Below, piece by piece: positions 17,425-24,062 of a DNA stretch of 55,762 nucleotides. This stretch comes from Bacillota bacterium (GTDB lineage Bacteria > Bacillota > GCA-003054495 > Carboxydocellales > JAJZTU01). The stretch lies in contig JAJZTU010000001.1 in assembly GCA_021848765.1 (NCBI GenBank), forward strand, positions 1 through 55,762. Reading direction: 5' to 3'. The notes beneath the pieces were generated by a model that was not told the DNA's origin, did not search any database, and worked only from the letters and a program-made list of their open reading frames with translations. The position numbers and the translations under genes are program-made. The stretch's first letter is position 1, and each line of letters begins with the position of its first letter.

Positions 17425-17634
17425 TTAAGGCAGTTTATCAATCCACTTTTCTACCCTAGCTTTCTTCTGTTCTAAATCCTGGATAACCGGACTTAATTCC
17501 TTGGCAATCAAGTTAACTGCCGTTATGGTAGCGAGCAATATCACCAAATAGCCTACCAGTTTCTTGTCAAGCACCAGGCAAATTACATAGATCAGAACAG
17601 CCAAAGTTGCAATAGCCATAAGCTCAGCTAGCAT
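17425..17634 (-). CDS. Small two-helix membrane protein
   Basis: 69 aa: two hydrophobic segments (about 2-22 and 27-46) and a charged amphipathic C-terminal helix (LEQKKARVEKWIDKLP). Last gene of the FtsK-like operon, two bases after its neighbour. Possibly a membrane component of a DNA-transfer complex; family not recognised. Confidence 0.6.
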   Translation of the reverse strand: MLAELMAIATLAVLIYVICLVLDKKLVGYLVILLATITAVNLIAKELSPVIQDLEQKKARVEKWIDKLP

Positions 17635-17635
17635 T

Positions 17636-17869
17636 TTATTTCAACCCCGCAATCCCGGCCACGGCCCCAATTGCTTTAGCGACTTCACTAACAACCAATC
17701 CGATACAGACAAAGATAGTCACAATCCTGATAAAGCCCGCCGCCTTCCCGTTCTTGGCCGCCTGCGCCAGTGTTTCCAGTAGCCAACCTACTACCGCAAT
17801 CAGCATGAGTTGAACCATCACCGCAGCTGGGCCGCCAAAGCCAAAAGTGTGCTTAGCTAATTCTGCCAT
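17636..17869 (-). CDS. Small membrane protein
   Basis: 77 aa with two transmembrane segments (about 15-33 and 46-68) separated by a short polar loop (AAKNGKAAG). The pattern recalls small membrane subunits of conjugation and SpoIIIAC-like proteins, but I cannot place it in a family. It overlaps the replication-relaxation gene. Confidence 0.6.
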   Translation of the reverse strand: MAELAKHTFGFGGPAAVMVQLMLIAVVGWLLETLAQAAKNGKAAGFIRIVTIFVCIGLVVSEVAKAIGAVAGIAGLK

Positions 17870-18513
17870 GACATGGCCTCCTCTCGAATGTCCCTTAACA
17901 ACCGCACGTCAAAGTTAAGACCTTCCGTATTCTCCTCCGCTATGTGCTGGAGTATTTTTTCCTTCCTGGGCACTGATGTTGTCACCGTTAGGATGGTCGG
18001 AAACTTATCCGTCAATTCTACCCACCACCTATCCTCATAACCACCCTGCCGGAACAACTGACAATATTTTGTCACCTTGTCAAATTTGTTCCCAGGACTC
18101 CGGTCCATTTCAATAAAATAGAATCGAAATTGCCCTGTAACCGTATTTTTTACAGCCACAAAAGCGTCGCAGCGTAAAACGCCATAATTCTGCTCATACA
18201 AAAAGCAATGCACCTTTTCCCAAGATCTTTTTGTTTTCTCCAACCACACCCTAACCCAATTAATGCCCTCCAAATGGGCGCTCATTGCGTTTTTATCGCC
18301 CAGTGAATATAATAAATATCCTTCTTCTGCCCTCCAGCGGTTTACAGAGCCTTTTAGGGCCAGTTTTCTGAGCCTTTCCTGGGACTTGCGCTGTGAGGAT
18401 TGAATGTCAAAAAAAAGCATCAACCTAACCTGGTGCGCATCAGTCACTCCCCATTCTTCAATCATCTTTAGAATAGCCTTATCTCGGGAATAACCTTTTT
18501 GTCGTTTGTTCAA
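17857..18513 (-). CDS. Replication-relaxation family protein
   Basis: 218 aa. An N-terminal winged helix (KAILKMIEEWGVTDAHQVRL...ERLRKLALKGSVNRW) is followed by a nuclease-like alpha/beta half containing GVLRCDAFV and FYFIEMDRSPGNKFDKVTKY. This matches replication-relaxation proteins of Gram-positive plasmids and ICEs, which associate with FtsK/TcpA-type coupling proteins. It overlaps the FtsK-like gene by 35 bases. A DNA-processing role in transfer or replication is inferred. Confidence 0.75.
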   Translation of the reverse strand: MNKRQKGYSRDKAILKMIEEWGVTDAHQVRLMLFFDIQSSQRKSQERLRKLALKGSVNRWRAEEGYLLYSLGDKNAMSAHLEGINWVRVWLEKTKRSWEKVHCFLYEQNYGVLRCDAFVAVKNTVTGQFRFYFIEMDRSPGNKFDKVTKYCQLFRQGGYEDRWWVELTDKFPTILTVTTSVPRKEKILQHIAEENTEGLNFDVRLLRDIREEAMSWQN

Positions 18514-19585
18514 ATTCCCACCCCCTTTCCGGGAAGGCTATTTTCTTCCGTTGTTCTTTAGATAGGCACATGGTCTGCACTTCTTTGAACTCTCCACCAA
18601 ACCGGAAGATAGCTCTACCCTTAACCGCCGGTAACCAGGCTGCTTTAGAGCATTCTTCCCCCAGGATGACCCGGGAGCTAATTTCACTGCCCACCTTAAA
18701 GCACATCCTAGCCTCAAATAAATCCCTACACTGTCCTGGGATAACTGATACATCCGGCCTTTGGGTAGCGGCTACCAGGTGAATCCCCACCGCCCGGGCT
18801 AATTGGGCAAGCTTTGTCAGCATTTCCATGCTTTCTTTACTGATCTGCGCCACCTCATCGAAGATAGCTACAATGTACGGCAGAGTAGAATCATACTCCT
18901 GGATCTTGGTCACAGAGACATCAGCTTGCTCCAACAGGGCTATTCTGCGGCCGTATTCCTTAAGCAACGCCTTCAGCAGTCCCTGCGCTTCTTCATCGTC
19001 CCTGGCAAGCAGGATATATCTTCCTAGATAGCGGAAGTCTAACCTTTTTGGGTCACTAATACATACCCAGGCTCGGGGAATTAGGGCATTAGCCAAGCAG
19101 TGCAGGAACATGGTTTTCCCCCACCCCGTCTGACCTCCTACCAACAGGTGAGGACTATCGCACAGGTCAAACACTTCTAACCCCTTCTGGCTGCACCCAA
19201 TAGGGATAGGTAGTTCCATGTGCTCATATTTACCAGAATCCCAGGCATACTCTACATAATTAGGCAGTTCGCTAGTTTGAATCTCCATGTGCAGTTGTCC
19301 GTTCCATGTCATATTGACAAAGCCCTTTACTGCATCGGAGAAAAAGTTCTCTTTTGCTTTGCACTGCTTAAAGCTTATCCCGGGTGGTAGGTTAAACACT
19401 AAATACCAACCATAAGGAGTCTTTTGCTTGCTAACCATTACTGGCCTTCGTTTGTCCTTTGTCTCAAATCGCAAGTTGTCAAAGGTGTCCAGGATTAACC
19501 CTGGAATCTCATTTCCTGGCCGGTGCCGCCAGGTGTGCCGGATTAAACTGGTCAACTCTACAAGCACGCCTTCTTCTTTAGGCAA
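18479..19585 (-). CDS. FtsK/TcpA-type DNA translocase
   Basis: 368 aa from TTG 19585 (AGG eight bases upstream; the GTG at 19594 is an alternative). Walker A GGQTGWGKTMFLHCLA at about 150, Walker B YIVAIFDEVAQ, then RAVGIHLVAATQRPDVSVIPG, the diagnostic FtsK/SpoIIIE/TcpA motif. No N-terminal membrane segments, so shorter than cellular FtsK and like plasmid or ICE coupling proteins. Likely a DNA pump or coupling ATPase acting with the next three genes. Confidence 0.85.
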   Translation of the reverse strand: MPKEEGVLVELTSLIRHTWRHRPGNEIPGLILDTFDNLRFETKDKRRPVMVSKQKTPYGWYLVFNLPPGISFKQCKAKENFFSDAVKGFVNMTWNGQLHMEIQTSELPNYVEYAWDSGKYEHMELPIPIGCSQKGLEVFDLCDSPHLLVGGQTGWGKTMFLHCLANALIPRAWVCISDPKRLDFRYLGRYILLARDDEEAQGLLKALLKEYGRRIALLEQADVSVTKIQEYDSTLPYIVAIFDEVAQISKESMEMLTKLAQLARAVGIHLVAATQRPDVSVIPGQCRDLFEARMCFKVGSEISSRVILGEECSKAAWLPAVKGRAIFRFGGEFKEVQTMCLSKEQRKKIAFPERGWEFEQTTKRLFPR

Positions 19586-19669
19586 TTTATTCACCTCCCA
19601 TTCGTCCTTGTAGCGTATATTTATTCCTGGGTGGTGATGATTATGCCTTTCCCGGATAAAAAATAAAAC

Positions 19670-19691
19670 CCTGCGGTTAATCTTCCACAGG
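19670..19691 (-). terminator. Terminator overlapping the end of the HTH gene
   Basis: On the minus strand CCTGTGG (19691-19685) pairs with CCGCAGG (19676-19670) with one wobble, followed by a T-rich run. The first arm lies in the last codons of the HTH gene. It would limit read-through into the FtsK-like operon. Confidence 0.75.
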
Positions 19692-19889
19692 GTCTATTAG
19701 GTCCTCCATATGCAATTCGGGGAAATCGGCTTTCAGTTTCTGGTATATAGCCCACAGCGTTTCAAGAGACGGCTGCTTTTTGTGATGCTCCCATTGATTG
19801 ATCTGCCCTGGCCTCACCCCCAGGTACTCAGCAAACTCAGTCTGGTCCATCTCTTTACGGTGCCGCCAGTGCTTTAGCCGGTTTCGCAT
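19677..19889 (-). CDS. XRE-family HTH regulator
   Basis: 70 aa from ATG 19889 (GAGGTGG upstream). MRNRLKHWRHRKEMDQTEFA, then EYLGVRPGQINQWEHHKKQP, forms a standard helix-turn-helix. It lies just upstream of the FtsK-like operon and faces the plus-strand accessory operon, so it probably regulates one or both. Confidence 0.8.
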   Translation of the reverse strand: MRNRLKHWRHRKEMDQTEFAEYLGVRPGQINQWEHHKKQPSLETLWAIYQKLKADFPELHMEDLIDPVED

Positions 19890-20068
19890 GTCCACCACCT
19901 CACAGAGATATTCGCCCCAGCTTGTCCCAATTCCTGCCAGGAAATAGAAAAACCCCGGCATTTAGTCAGGGCTATCTTCTTCAATTTCCCTCCTCCTATT
20001 GACATATGCTATCTAGCCACCTTCCGCGAACGGTCGTTTTTCACCCCCGAATGGCCGAATATTCCCTG

Positions 20069-20097
20069 TTGACACCATGGCACCATTATGCTATACT
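20069..20097 (+). promoter_or_regulatory. Strong promoter of the accessory operon
   Basis: TTGACA (20069-20074), 17-base spacer, TATACT (20092-20097): almost a perfect sigma-A promoter. The spacer contains CCATGG, a possible operator half. It drives 20168 and the genes after it. Confidence 0.85.
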
Positions 20098-20135
20098 GTA
20101 ATCACAGCAAAGGAAATGGCAGCGCAAATCGGTCA

Positions 20136-20151
20136 GCCCCACCGACGGGGC
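20136..20151 (+). promoter_or_regulatory. Leader hairpin before first accessory gene
   Basis: GCCCC (20136-20140) pairs with GGGGC (20147-20151), about six bases before the ribosome site of the next gene. First of a series of hairpins placed just upstream of ribosome sites in this operon. Confidence 0.55.
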
Positions 20152-20167
20152 GGAAGGAGAATGCAAA

Positions 20168-20680
20168 ATGAAAATCAAAGTATCCGGCTACAGCGCCAAT
20201 GAAGGAACCCGCGAGTTTGAGATTCTGGAGCGCGAAGAACTCCAGACCAAGATTGACAACCTTTCGAACACGGAAGTTTTTCGTCGCACTTTCGAAGAGG
20301 CTAGGGCATATAGACACACCGGCACCGCCTACACCTACATAGATGCCCGGAGCGGTGAAATCAAGACCTGCTGGCTTGGATCGAACACCACGAACCACCC
20401 CTGGGATAGTTTCTATGAAATCTGGCTATGTTCCCTGAAAACCGGAAATGGCGAGCAGAATTTTGGGGTTGAGGACCTGCTCGACACGTCGAGCGCAGAG
20501 TACGAAAAGTATCTGGAGTCGGACCTGAACGCAGAGGACTTCATTAGCACTAAATATGGTGCCGATGACCTTGCTGAACGAATTGAAAACGCCATATCGT
20601 GGCAAGCAGTGGAGTTCTACTTCGATGAGGATGATATAGAACGCCAAATCGAAGAGTTATATTCCGACCCAACGGAGTAG
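20168..20680 (+). CDS. Acidic hypothetical protein
   Basis: 170 aa, GGAG ten bases before the ATG. Strongly acidic: about 38 Asp/Glu against about 16 Lys/Arg by my count, with acidic clusters at the C-terminus (FYFDEDDIERQIEELYSD). Such composition is seen in DNA-mimic antirestriction proteins, but it shows no ArdA motif, so this is only a suggestion. First gene after the strong promoter, as expected of a protein made early after entry. Confidence 0.65.
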   Translation: MKIKVSGYSANEGTREFEILEREELQTKIDNLSNTEVFRRTFEEARAYRHTGTAYTYIDARSGEIKTCWLGSNTTNHPWDSFYEIWLCSLKTGNGEQNFGVEDLLDTSSAEYEKYLESDLNAEDFISTKYGADDLAERIENAISWQAVEFYFDEDDIERQIEELYSDPTE

Positions 20681-20694
20681 TGGTTTCAAGGCCA

Positions 20695-20714
20695 GCCGGG
20701 AGCCTCATCCCGGC
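20695..20714 (+). promoter_or_regulatory. Leader hairpin
   Basis: GCCGGGA (20695-20701) and TCCCGGC (20708-20714) pair perfectly with a six-base loop, about 12 bases before the ribosome site of the RHH gene. Confidence 0.6.
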
Positions 20715-20738
20715 ACCACAAAGAAAGGAGCTAACACC

Positions 20739-20882
20739 ATGACCATCAACTACACCCGCGTCACCCTCCGCATCCCGGAGGATCTGTATGAAAAACTGCG
20801 CATACTGGCGTTTGAGAGTCGGAAGTCGCAGAATCAGATTATAGTGGAGGCCCTGGCGGCCTACCTAAAAAAGGAGAGTTGA
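20739..20882 (+). CDS. Ribbon-helix-helix (CopG/Arc-like) protein
   Basis: 47 aa: a beta strand YTRVTLRIPEDLYEKLRILA and the helix pair SRKSQNQIIVEALAAYLKK fit the RHH fold. AAAGGAG precedes the ATG. Probably a small DNA-binding autoregulator of the operon or an antitoxin without its toxin. Confidence 0.75.
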   Translation: MTINYTRVTLRIPEDLYEKLRILAFESRKSQNQIIVEALAAYLKKES

Positions 20883-20885
20883 TAT

Positions 20886-20921
20886 ATGATAATGTATTTA
20901 GGCACCATGGACTATGAGTAA
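20886..20921 (+). CDS. Possible 11-aa micro-ORF
   Basis: MIMYLGTMDYE, with GGAG overlapping the end of the RHH gene. It could be a leader peptide for the hairpin that follows at 20935. Evidence is only the ribosome site and position. Confidence 0.25.
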   Translation: MIMYLGTMDYE

Positions 20922-20934
20922 TCCCCAAGGGCCA

Positions 20935-20952
20935 GCCGGGGCCTAATCCGGC
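20935..20952 (+). promoter_or_regulatory. Leader hairpin
   Basis: GCCGG (20935-20939) pairs with CCGGC (20948-20952); the preceding bases GGGCCA and the arms repeat the sequence of the hairpin at 20695 (GGCCAGCCGGG). AAGGAGG follows. Confidence 0.6.
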
Positions 20953-20970
20953 GCAAGGAGGATGAATAGT

Positions 20971-21129
20971 ATGATACATATTAAGGTGTTCTTCGCAAAT
21001 GGCGATTCCCTAGTTACCGGTTTCAATGGTAGTATGTTGCAGGCTTGCAACTACTACGTGGGCCATGTTTTTCAGCTGGGGATATCGGAATCCAGCAAAT
21101 CGAGAGCTGTCAGAATAGAGCAACTCTAG
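20971..21129 (+). CDS. Small hypothetical protein
   Basis: 52 aa, MIHIKVFFANGDSLVTGFNG and on to VGHVFQLGISES. The beta-rich N-terminus and short C-terminal helix could be a single compact domain. AAGGAGG before the ATG. Function unknown. Confidence 0.6.
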   Translation: MIHIKVFFANGDSLVTGFNGSMLQACNYYVGHVFQLGISESSKSRAVRIEQL

Positions 21130-21144
21130 CCCCTCCCCAGGGGC
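21129..21144 (+). promoter_or_regulatory. Leader hairpin
   Basis: GCCCCT (21129-21134) and AGGGGC (21139-21144) pair perfectly around CCCC. The first base is the last base of the previous stop codon. AAAGGAGG follows at about 21151. Confidence 0.6.
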
Positions 21145-21168
21145 CATAATAAAGGAGGATGAATAACT

Positions 21169-21240
21169 ATGAAAATTTATCAAACAGCAAGAAGTTGTTT
21201 ACATGCGCCACATATGTGGTATACTAGTATCAAGAGATGA
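21169..21240 (+). CDS. 23-aa ORF overlapping an internal promoter
   Basis: MKIYQTARSCLHAPHMWYTS ends IKR. Well-placed GGAGG. Its coding region also contains a promoter, so it may be a leader peptide or chance. Confidence 0.3.
   Translation: MKIYQTARSCLHAPHMWYTSIKR
21198..21225 (+). promoter_or_regulatory. Internal promoter with palindromic operator
   Basis: TTTACA (21198-21203), 16-base spacer, TATACT (21220-21225). The spacer ends in the perfect 12-bp palindrome CCACATATGTGG (21208-21219), placed exactly where a repressor would block polymerase. It would make the RNA containing the leader hairpins and the long structured segment. Confidence 0.65.
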
Positions 21241-21332
21241 GCCTCAAGTGAGGCGCACTCAAATCACAGCCCCCCGGAAGCTGAGATTCCGGCCCTGGCG
21301 AGTGCCAGGTGTCCCGCCCGAGTGGAGCGGGA
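21241..21332 (+). promoter_or_regulatory. Leader with four tandem hairpins
   Basis: Four perfect stems in order: GCCTCA/TGAGGC (21241-21254), CCGGAA/TTCCGG (21274-21292), CCTGGC/GCCAGG with a GAGT loop (21294-21309), TCCCGC/GCGGGA (21312-21332). GGAAGGAG follows. The element GGCGAGTGCC at 21297 recurs at 22012 in the next leader. Confidence 0.7.
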
Positions 21333-21345
21333 GGAAGGAGTCAAA

Positions 21346-21639
21346 ATGAAAAAGACTACTACTCAACTGTCCGAGCAAGTGCTCAAAGCCGCACAAGAGT
21401 ACCTCAATCGCCGTGACCGCATCAGTCACCCCTCCGGTAGCTTTGATAAAGCCGGGCGGTGGTATCCCAGCGAGTCCGAAACTTGCGACTGCTGCGGCGC
21501 AATCTGCAGTCCCTCCCGAGCATTTCCGTACAGTTATATGGTGCACTGCCGGACAGCCGGCCATGTCGCCAAACTATACGGCGTGGATGTCAAAGAGCTG
21601 CTGAAGGCAGCCCGGCAACTCGAGAAAGCCACAGCCTAA
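21346..21639 (+). CDS. Small zinc-finger-like protein
   Basis: 97 aa from ATG 21346 (GGAAGGAG upstream). The middle contains CDCCGAICSPSRAFPYSYMV then HCRTAGHVAKLYG, with Cys/His residues that could bind zinc. The C-terminal helix is KELLKAARQLEKA. Function unknown. Confidence 0.65.
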   Translation: MKKTTTQLSEQVLKAAQEYLNRRDRISHPSGSFDKAGRWYPSESETCDCCGAICSPSRAFPYSYMVHCRTAGHVAKLYGVDVKELLKAARQLEKATA

Positions 21640-22064
21640 TTCCCCAATTGGACACCGCATAACGAGATACATTCCTGCCCCCATGGGTGTGCAAGGGCAG
21701 GACGCTACAAGCCAGGCAACGGATCGATTGCCGACCTGGTGCGTTGGAGACATCGATCGACGGCGAAAGGACGGCACCGCATCTGCTAGCGACCGTCTCC
21801 GTTTGGCACAGTAGCAGGCGCCAATAAGCCCGGTAGAGTGGGTCTGTAGCCGGGTGGTGCGAGTTGACTGACCATGATAGCAGCGGGAGTCCCGGCATAG
21901 GCGACGATTAACGCGCCGGAGAGGATGCCAGTGCGCCGGGACGGTCTCAGTCAGGTAGTGGGGACCGAGACAATATATTACACTGCTGGCAGTCAGACGA
22001 TACTGCCCAGTGGCGAGTGCCGCTGTGCCAGCCGGAAGTACCGGCGGCAAGAAAGGAGTCTCCC
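21640..22064 (+). ncRNA. Candidate large structured RNA / extended leader
   Basis: 425 bases with no believable gene but many long helices: CCTGCCC/GGGCAGG (21674-21701), CCAGG/CCTGG (21712-21739), GGAGAC/GTCTCC (21746-21800) crossing CTGCTA/TAGCAG (21783-21817) as a possible pseudoknot, CCCGG/CCGGG (21829-21854), TGACTGA/TCAGTCA (21865-21953) enclosing GTCCCGGC/GCCGGGAC (21889-21942), GCTGGCA/TGCCAGC (21985-22032) enclosing CAGTGGC-GAGT-GCCGCTG (22008-22025), and GCCGG/CCGGC (22031-22045) just before AAAGGAG. The amount of perfect pairing is well above what I would expect by chance. It could be a free noncoding RNA or a cis-regulatory leader of the next gene. Class unknown; phage RNAs such as ROOL and GOLLD are candidates to test. 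Confidence 0.6.
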
Positions 22065-22916
22065 ATGACAACCCAAAAAGCAACTATCGCCTACTTGCTG
22101 AGCGAGGAGGGCCGCAAGAAGTCCCTGCTCCAGGGCGGGAACGGCAAGGGGGAACAGGTTCTGGATGCCGAAATCACTCCAGAGCTGCTGAAGTTAGCCT
22201 TTGTGGACAGGGACGGCAGCGTTAAGCTGCGAGTTGGCAGTGACAGCGGCTACAGCCCCCTGAACTGCTTGGACTACAGGCTTGAAATTGATACTTATAG
22301 TGGCAAGCCACACATGAAGGAAGTTGGGGAGTTTGTCAGATTCAATGCCCCCCAGACCGCTGAGGCCCTCATCGCCTTTGAGACCGCCCGCCAAGCGAAA
22401 CTGGAGGCCCGGAAAGCCGAACTCCAGCCGGAATATGACCGACTCATGGCAGAGTACGAGTCCCGCATGGCAGAGAAAAAGGCCCGCGAGGAAGAAGAGG
22501 CAGCCCGCGACAGAGCTGCACGGGAAGCCCAGGAAGCTGAGCGCAAGGCCGAACGCGAGCGGCTGGAGGCCGAGAAACTCCAGTGGATTCAGGAGCACGG
22601 CAGCGAGTGCCTCCGGGATGCCGTGGACCTTGGCTACGACTGCCAACGGAAGTATGTCGCCCAGCGGACAGACATGGAGTTTCCCGGCTACATCGTCGAC
22701 TTCGATGATACCGCCGAGTGGAAGTCCCGCTCCTGCCCCAGTCGGGAGGCCCTGGCAGAGGTCAAGGACCTCATCGCCAAGGGGTATGACGCGAAGGTGG
22801 TCTGGCTGACAGTTACTCCGGCGCAATTACCGGAGGAAGAATGGCCATTCCGACCCTGCGAGGCAATTGTGATTCGCAACTACCTTGGTAAGTACGACCT
22901 GGTCAAGGAGGTATGA
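22065..22916 (+). CDS. Coiled-coil hypothetical protein
   Basis: 283 aa from ATG 22065 (AAAGGAG upstream). Residues 1-100 look globular, 108-178 form a long charged coiled coil (Glu/Arg/Ala-rich), and 180-283 are another globular part containing ECLRDAVDLGYDCQRKYV and IVDFDDTAEWKSRSCPS. No family recognised. Sits directly after the structured RNA, so it may be controlled by it. Confidence 0.7.
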   Translation: MTTQKATIAYLLSEEGRKKSLLQGGNGKGEQVLDAEITPELLKLAFVDRDGSVKLRVGSDSGYSPLNCLDYRLEIDTYSGKPHMKEVGEFVRFNAPQTAEALIAFETARQAKLEARKAELQPEYDRLMAEYESRMAEKKAREEEEAARDRAAREAQEAERKAERERLEAEKLQWIQEHGSECLRDAVDLGYDCQRKYVAQRTDMEFPGYIVDFDDTAEWKSRSCPSREALAEVKDLIAKGYDAKVVWLTVTPAQLPEEEWPFRPCEAIVIRNYLGKYDLVKEV

Positions 22917-22917
22917 C

Positions 22918-23040
22918 ATGGACGGGTACTGCTGGCAGTGTGGCTTGCCCCTGGTTAACGACGAGGCAACCGGCGAATCCGAAGATGACTGTTATTGCGC
23001 CGAATGTCTAAAAGAGATTATGAACGAACAGCATAACTAG
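22918..23040 (+). CDS. Tiny zinc-ribbon protein
   Basis: 40 aa with CWQCGLPL and CYCAEC, a compact four- to five-cysteine zinc site. Starts two bases after the previous stop; the GGAGG before it lies in the end of the previous gene. Confidence 0.6.
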   Translation: MDGYCWQCGLPLVNDEATGESEDDCYCAECLKEIMNEQHN

Positions 23041-23079
23041 TCCCCGCCAAGTGGCCGGGGTTGCGGCAAACAAGTGTGA

Positions 23080-23132
23080 GCCGCCTGGGAATCATTGCAG
23101 ACAATTAGCCTGCGTGTCTTAGGCGGCTTTTT
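23080..23132 (+). terminator. Rho-independent terminator
   Basis: GCCGCCT (23080-23086) pairs with AGGCGGC (23121-23127) followed by TTTTTAATTTT. The large loop holds an inner stem AGACA/TGTCT (23099-23119). A further hairpin lies just upstream (CCCC...GGGG, 23042-23060). Ends the first part of the accessory operon. Confidence 0.8.
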
Positions 23133-23153
23133 AATTTTGAGAGGAGTTGAAAC

Positions 23154-23204
23154 ATGAGAATTCAAATTCCGGCATTTATTCGCATGGGGTATAGTGGAGG
23201 TTAA
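23154..23204 (+). CDS. Possible 16-aa ORF
   Basis: MRIQIPAFIRMGYSGG with GAGGAG at a good distance. The rest of 23133-23268 holds only another possible short TTG-started reading frame (23207-23272, GGAGG upstream). Both are weak calls. Confidence 0.25.
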   Translation: MRIQIPAFIRMGYSGG

Positions 23205-23268
23205 GATTGATTATAAACCTGACCCAAACAATACCAAACAATAGGATTCTGAAGGTTGGTGATTATCT

Positions 23269-23592
23269 TTGACTGTCGAATGGTTTGAAATAGAAACTGC
23301 TAAAAGAAATATTCTGTCGATCAACTTTGCTAAATCTGCCGTGGGTTTGAGTAAATTTTTAGCTGAAGACTTGAAAGAAAAAAACGCAACACATATCCAA
23401 ATCGGATATGACGATCAGAGAGAAAAACTAATCGTTAAACCGAGCAAAAACGGACTAAAGCTACTAGGAAGCCGCAAAGCCGGAACAGTAACTCTCACTA
23501 AAGTATTAACCGCCTGGCTCGAAGAGAAGAATGTAAAAGGTAAATATGAGTTGGTTTATGACGAAGCGCGAGGCTGGTATGAGTCAAAATGA
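23269..23592 (+). CDS. Hypothetical protein
   Basis: 107 aa from TTG 23269. Alternating strands and helices: KRNILSINFAKSAVGLSKFL, THIQIGYDDQREKLIVKPSK, GTVTLTKVLTAWLEEKNVKG. It resembles a small alpha/beta DNA-binding or regulatory domain but I cannot name the family. Confidence 0.6.
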   Translation: MTVEWFEIETAKRNILSINFAKSAVGLSKFLAEDLKEKNATHIQIGYDDQREKLIVKPSKNGLKLLGSRKAGTVTLTKVLTAWLEEKNVKGKYELVYDEARGWYESK

Positions 23593-23832
23593 GTGGTTTG
23601 GTTCGCCTCTCTCAAAGGCTGTGCTTCTTGCGGCAAGGAGTTTAAGCCAAACAGTAACGTACAAATCTACTGCAGTACGACATGTGCAGAGCGAGAAAAA
23701 AAGAGGCAAAAGCGCCGGAGGCGCAGAGAAAAAAGTTTATGTATATATTGTGCCAATCCATTGGATATGAATGCGGCCTATTGTCAAAAATGCTCAGATT
23801 ACTTTAGAGACGCAAAGAGGAAAGGGGATTGA
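23593..23832 (+). CDS. Zinc-ribbon protein
   Basis: 79 aa from GTG 23593, right after the previous stop. Two zinc ribbons: CASCGKEF with YCSTTCAERE, and CIYCANPL with YCQKCSDYF, joined by a very basic stretch (KKRQKRRRRREK). Likely a nucleic-acid-binding protein. Confidence 0.65.
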   Translation: MVWFASLKGCASCGKEFKPNSNVQIYCSTTCAEREKKRQKRRRRREKSLCIYCANPLDMNAAYCQKCSDYFRDAKRKGD

Positions 23833-23835
23833 TAA

Positions 23836-24060
23836 ATGGGTTTACTGACCCCAACCCAACAGTTGGTTGACTACATTTTGGGTTTGTTGTGCGGGTTATA
23901 CATTATTACACGTAAAAATTATCGTGACCTTTTACCAGATGTTGTCCTTTTGTTCAGCGACAATAAAGCGGTTATTGCTTTGCTCGTAACCTATATTGGA
24001 GGCTATTTTATGATCCCCTGGATTTTTTATCACACATTCCGGGGACGCAAGGAGGATTAA
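23836..24060 (+). CDS. Small membrane protein
   Basis: 74 aa with two hydrophobic segments (about 8-24 and 45-68) and charged termini. No family recognised. Part of the second half of the accessory operon. Confidence 0.55.
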   Translation: MGLLTPTQQLVDYILGLLCGLYIITRKNYRDLLPDVVLLFSDNKAVIALLVTYIGGYFMIPWIFYHTFRGRKED

Positions 24061-24062
24061 CT

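Noticed and set aside
21574..22083. 169-codon open frame on the minus strand opposite the structured RNA
   Set aside because: No ribosome site, arginine/cysteine/proline-rich chance composition, and strand opposite to the operon; better explained as a shadow of GC-rich paired sequence.
23080..23127. tRNA-like cloverleaf in the terminator region
   Set aside because: No acceptor/anticodon/T-arm pattern; the outer stem and T-run are those of a terminator. No tRNA gene was seen in the window.
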